A stretch of 64,000 nucleotides of DNA from Microbacterium profundi (GTDB lineage Bacteria > Actinomycetota > Actinomycetes > Actinomycetales > Microbacteriaceae): assembly GCF_000763375.1 (NCBI RefSeq), contig NZ_JPSY01000001.1, positions 1 through 64,000 on the forward strand. Reading direction: 5' to 3'. The position numbers and the translations under genes are program-made. Each line of letters opens with the position of its first letter. The first letter of the stretch is position 1. Positions 61,752-64,000 of the stretch are shown piece after piece. The notes beneath the pieces were generated by a model, which made no database searches, was not told the origin of the DNA, and worked only from the letters and a program-made list of their open reading frames with translations.

Positions 61752-63554
61752 TCAGATCTCCTCATCGAACGTGGGCGCATGATCACGCGCGTACTGGACG
61801 TAGCTGTTGCTGACGCCCTGCGGCACCATCGGCCACACCATCGCGTCGGCCGAGACGACGAAGTCGATCACGACCGGTCGGTCATTGGTCTCGAGTGCGA
61901 GCTTGATCGCGGCATCCACTTCCTCTTCCTTCTCCACCCGGATGGCGAGGCAGCCGTACGCCTCGGCGAGCTTGACGAAGTCGGGGATGCGGATCGTTCC
62001 GTGGCCGGTGTTGAGGTCGGTGTTGGAGTGGCGTCCGTCGTAGAACAGGGTCTGCCACTGACGCACCATGCCCAACGAGGAGTTGTTGATGATAGCGACC
62101 TTGATCGGGATGTTGTTGATCGCGCAGGTGGCGAGCTCCTGATTGGTCATCTGGAAGCATCCGTCGCCGTCGATCGACCACACGACGCGGTCGGGCTCGG
62201 CGACCTTGGCGCCCATGGCGGCCGGAACCGAGTAGCCCATGGTGCCGGCACCACCGGAGTTCAGCCACGCGTTCGGGCGTTCGTACTTGATGAACTGCGC
62301 GGCCCACATCTGGTGCTGTCCGACCCCGGCGACGTAGATGCCCTCGGGTCCGGTGAGCTCGCCGATCCGCTGGATCACGTGCTGCGGGGCGAGCAGGCCG
62401 TCCTCCGTGGGAGAGAACCCGAGCGGGAATTCCTCACGCAGTCCGTCCAGGTACGACCACCACTCGGCGATGTCCGGCTTCGTGGTGCCGACGGCTCCGC
62501 GGAATGCCGCGTCCAGGTCGATCAGCACGTCGCGGACATCGCCGACGATCGGCACATCCGCGTTGCGGATCTTCGAGATCTCGGCCGGATCGATGTCGAC
62601 GTGCACGACCTTCGCGTTGGGAGCGAAGTCCGCAGCCTTACCGGTGACCCGGTCATCGAAGCGTGCACCGAGAGCCACGATGAGGTCGGACTCCTGCAGC
62701 GCGAGCACGGCGGGAACCGTGCCGTGCATGCCCGGCATGCCGAGATGCTGCTGGTGCGAGTCGGGGAAGACTCCACGTGCCATCAGTGTCGTCACGACCG
62801 GAGCGTTGCTCGACTCGGCCAGAGCGAGCAATTCGGCCGCGGCACGGCCGCGGACGACACCACCGCCGACATACAGCACCGGCTTCTTCGCCTCAGCGAG
62901 CAGCGCGGCAGCCGCCTGGATCTGCTTGCCGTGCGCCTTGGTCACCGGTCGGTAGCCGGGCAGGTCGATCTTGGGCGGCCACACGAACGGCGCCGACTTC
63001 TGCTGCGCGTCTTTCGTGATGTCCACGAGTACAGGACCGGGGCGGCCCGTCGAAGCGACCTCGAACGCCGCGGCAAGTGCCCCGGGGATGTCCTCCGGGT
63101 GCTTCACGAGGAAGGAGTGCTTCGTCACCGGCATGGTGATGCCGACGATGTCGGCCTCCTGGAACGCGTCCGTTCCCATCAGGTGGCTGAACACCTGACC
63201 CGTGATGGCCACCAGCGGCACCGAGTCCATGTAGGCGTCCGCGATGGCGGTCACGAGGTTGGTCGCACCGGGGCCGGAGGTCGCGATCGCCACGCCCACT
63301 CGGCCGCTCGCCGCGGCGTATCCCTCTGCCGCATGGCCTGCGCCCTGCTCATGGCGGACGAGGATGTGCCGGACGGTGTCGTCGTCGAGGAGCGGATCGT
63401 AGACGGGCATGATCGTGCCGCCGGGGATGCCGAACACATCGGTGACGCCGAGGAGCCCGAGAGCGCGGACGACGGCTTCAGCCCCCGTGATCTCGGGAGC
63501 GGCGGCCTTCTGGGACGGTGGCCGTGGAACGGCCGAAACAGAATCAGCAGTCAT
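61752..63554 (-). CDS. ilvB: Acetolactate synthase large subunit
   Basis: TPP enzyme joining pyruvate with pyruvate or 2-oxobutyrate, the entry to branched-chain synthesis. Length 600 residues. [31 protein letters not shown] with the TPP-activating Glu, and the TPP site [22 protein letters not shown] are clear. AAGGAAAG precedes the ATG. ilvN follows by 3 bp. Confidence 0.98.
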   Translation of the reverse strand: MTADSVSAVPRPPSQKAAAPEITGAEAVVRALGLLGVTDVFGIPGGTIMPVYDPLLDDDTVRHILVRHEQGAGHAAEGYAAASGRVGVAIATSGPGATNLVTAIADAYMDSVPLVAITGQVFSHLMGTDAFQEADIVGITMPVTKHSFLVKHPEDIPGALAAAFEVASTGRPGPVLVDITKDAQQKSAPFVWPPKIDLPGYRPVTKAHGKQIQAAAALLAEAKKPVLYVGGGVVRGRAAAELLALAESSNAPVVTTLMARGVFPDSHQQHLGMPGMHGTVPAVLALQESDLIVALGARFDDRVTGKAADFAPNAKVVHVDIDPAEISKIRNADVPIVGDVRDVLIDLDAAFRGAVGTTKPDIAEWWSYLDGLREEFPLGFSPTEDGLLAPQHVIQRIGELTGPEGIYVAGVGQHQMWAAQFIKYERPNAWLNSGGAGTMGYSVPAAMGAKVAEPDRVVWSIDGDGCFQMTNQELATCAINNIPIKVAIINNSSLGMVRQWQTLFYDGRHSNTDLNTGHGTIRIPDFVKLAEAYGCLAIRVEKEEEVDAAIKLALETNDRPVVIDFVVSADAMVWPMVPQGVSNSYVQYARDHAPTFDEEI

Positions 63555-63593
63555 GTCTTTCCTTGGTGATCTGAGAAGTCGTCAGGCAAACCA

Positions 63594-63621
63594 GAATTCG
63601 GTCACTGAGCCTGTCGAAGTG
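63594..63621. repeat. Dispersed repeat, family C, copy 2
   Basis: GAATTCGGTCACTGAGCCTG then TCGAAGTG, ending where the ilvD stop codon begins. About 27 of 30 positions agree with 32980-33009. Confidence 0.8.
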
Positions 63622-64000
63622 TCAACCGGTCGTCGCGCCTTCTGCAGCGGAACGCACGAGTCGCGAGTACTTGGCAAGAACGCCACGGGTATAGCGCGGG
63701 GGAAGCGGCTCCCAGCCAGAGCGGCGGGAGGCGAGCTCTGCCTCATCGACGAGTAAGTCAAGAGAGCGAGCTGCGATATCGACCCGTATCAGATCACCAT
63801 CGCGCACGAAGGCGATAGGACCTGCGTCCACCGCTTCGGGTGCTATGTGGCCGATGCACAGGCCGGTTGTGCCGCCTGAGAATCGTCCGTCAGTCAAGAG
63901 TAGTACATCTTTTCCGAGCCCAGCGCCCTTGATGGCCGCGGTAATCGCGAGCATCTCCCGCATGCCGGGGCCGCCCTTGGGGCCCTCGTAGCGGATGACG
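63622..64000 (-). CDS. ilvD: Dihydroxy-acid dehydratase (partial)
   Basis: Third step of valine and isoleucine synthesis. Only the C-terminal 125 or so residues are in the window; the frame runs off the end at 64000. [43 protein letters not shown] and the ending EGATTG fit IlvD. ilvB follows 67 bp downstream on the same strand, with a dispersed repeat in between. Confidence 0.95.
   Translation of the reverse strand, partial: VIRYEGPKGGPGMREMLAITAAIKGAGLGKDVLLLTDGRFSGGTTGLCIGHIAPEAVDAGPIAFVRDGDLIRVDIAARSLDLLVDEAELASRRSGWEPLPPRYTRGVLAKYSRLVRSAAEGATTG

Overview
The window looks like chromosomal DNA of a high-GC actinobacterium, most likely of the family Microbacteriaceae and close to Microbacterium. 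The signs are strong G/C preference at third codon positions, many GTG starts, many promoters placed so that transcripts would begin at the start codon, the gene order leuC-leuD-murA-plsC-gpsA-ddl, an FtsY without an acidic N-terminal domain, and scattered short repeats built on GTTGAGCGAGCG. The assignment is an inference from gene content; no 16S gene is present. Almost everything is core chromosome. There is no prophage, CRISPR array or complete insertion sequence, but there are several gene remnants and at least four families of short repeats.

Layout. 1-1380: a nuclease-like DUF559 protein surrounded by GACCCCGGG-type repeats. 1380-5755: a glycerol regulon (glpK, a SorC-family regulator, glpD) with two identical 14-bp operators. 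5927-15012: protein targeting and chromosome maintenance (ffh, ftsY, smc), with lipoate synthesis (lipB, lipA) under a TetR-type regulator. 15204-20133: an unusual cassette of a 34-codon ORF, a 94-residue protein, two paralogous double-domain GNAT acetyltransferases and an ABC transporter. 20146-23649: yceD-rpmF-rnc-mutM-HAD operon and coaD. 23709-29111: recG, rsmD, thiL, a DUF3515 lipoprotein and ddl. 29017-34546: gpsA, plsC, murA, leuD and leuC, headed by a leucine-codon leader peptide. 34618-37485: TerC, then an ECF sigma factor with a membrane DUF4349 partner. 37545-46000: ArsR regulator with MFS exporter, tRNA-Glu, metallo-hydrolase, pepN, cspA, M23 peptidase, topoisomerase IB and tRNA-Gln, with three gene remnants between them. 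46116-50477: gltX with a methyltransferase, MFS and FAH-family operon. 50635-51615: a second DUF559 protein beside its own repeat family. 51829-64000: branched-chain amino acid genes (ilvE, leuB, ilvC, ilvN, ilvB, partial ilvD), serA, an MFS/TetR efflux pair and three membrane proteins of unknown function.

How it fits together. leuC, leuD, leuB, ilvE, ilvC, ilvN, ilvB and ilvD give most of the valine, leucine and isoleucine pathway, spread over three loci; only leuC shows a visible attenuation leader. glpK and glpD feed glycerol into triose phosphate, while gpsA and plsC make glycerol-3-phosphate and acylate it for membranes. ffh and ftsY form the two halves of the SRP pathway. Regulators sit next to their probable targets, and palindromes in the shared promoter regions suggest operators for SorC, both TetR proteins and ArsR.

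The most interesting points are the sORF/GNAT/ABC cassette, the two DUF559 genes each flanked by its own repeat family, repeats that supply or abut stop codons (glpD, leuC, ilvD, the first DUF559 gene), the leuC leader peptide, and the repeated arrangement of a TANNNT box 6-7 nt before a start codon. All family assignments come from reading translations by eye; no database search was run.
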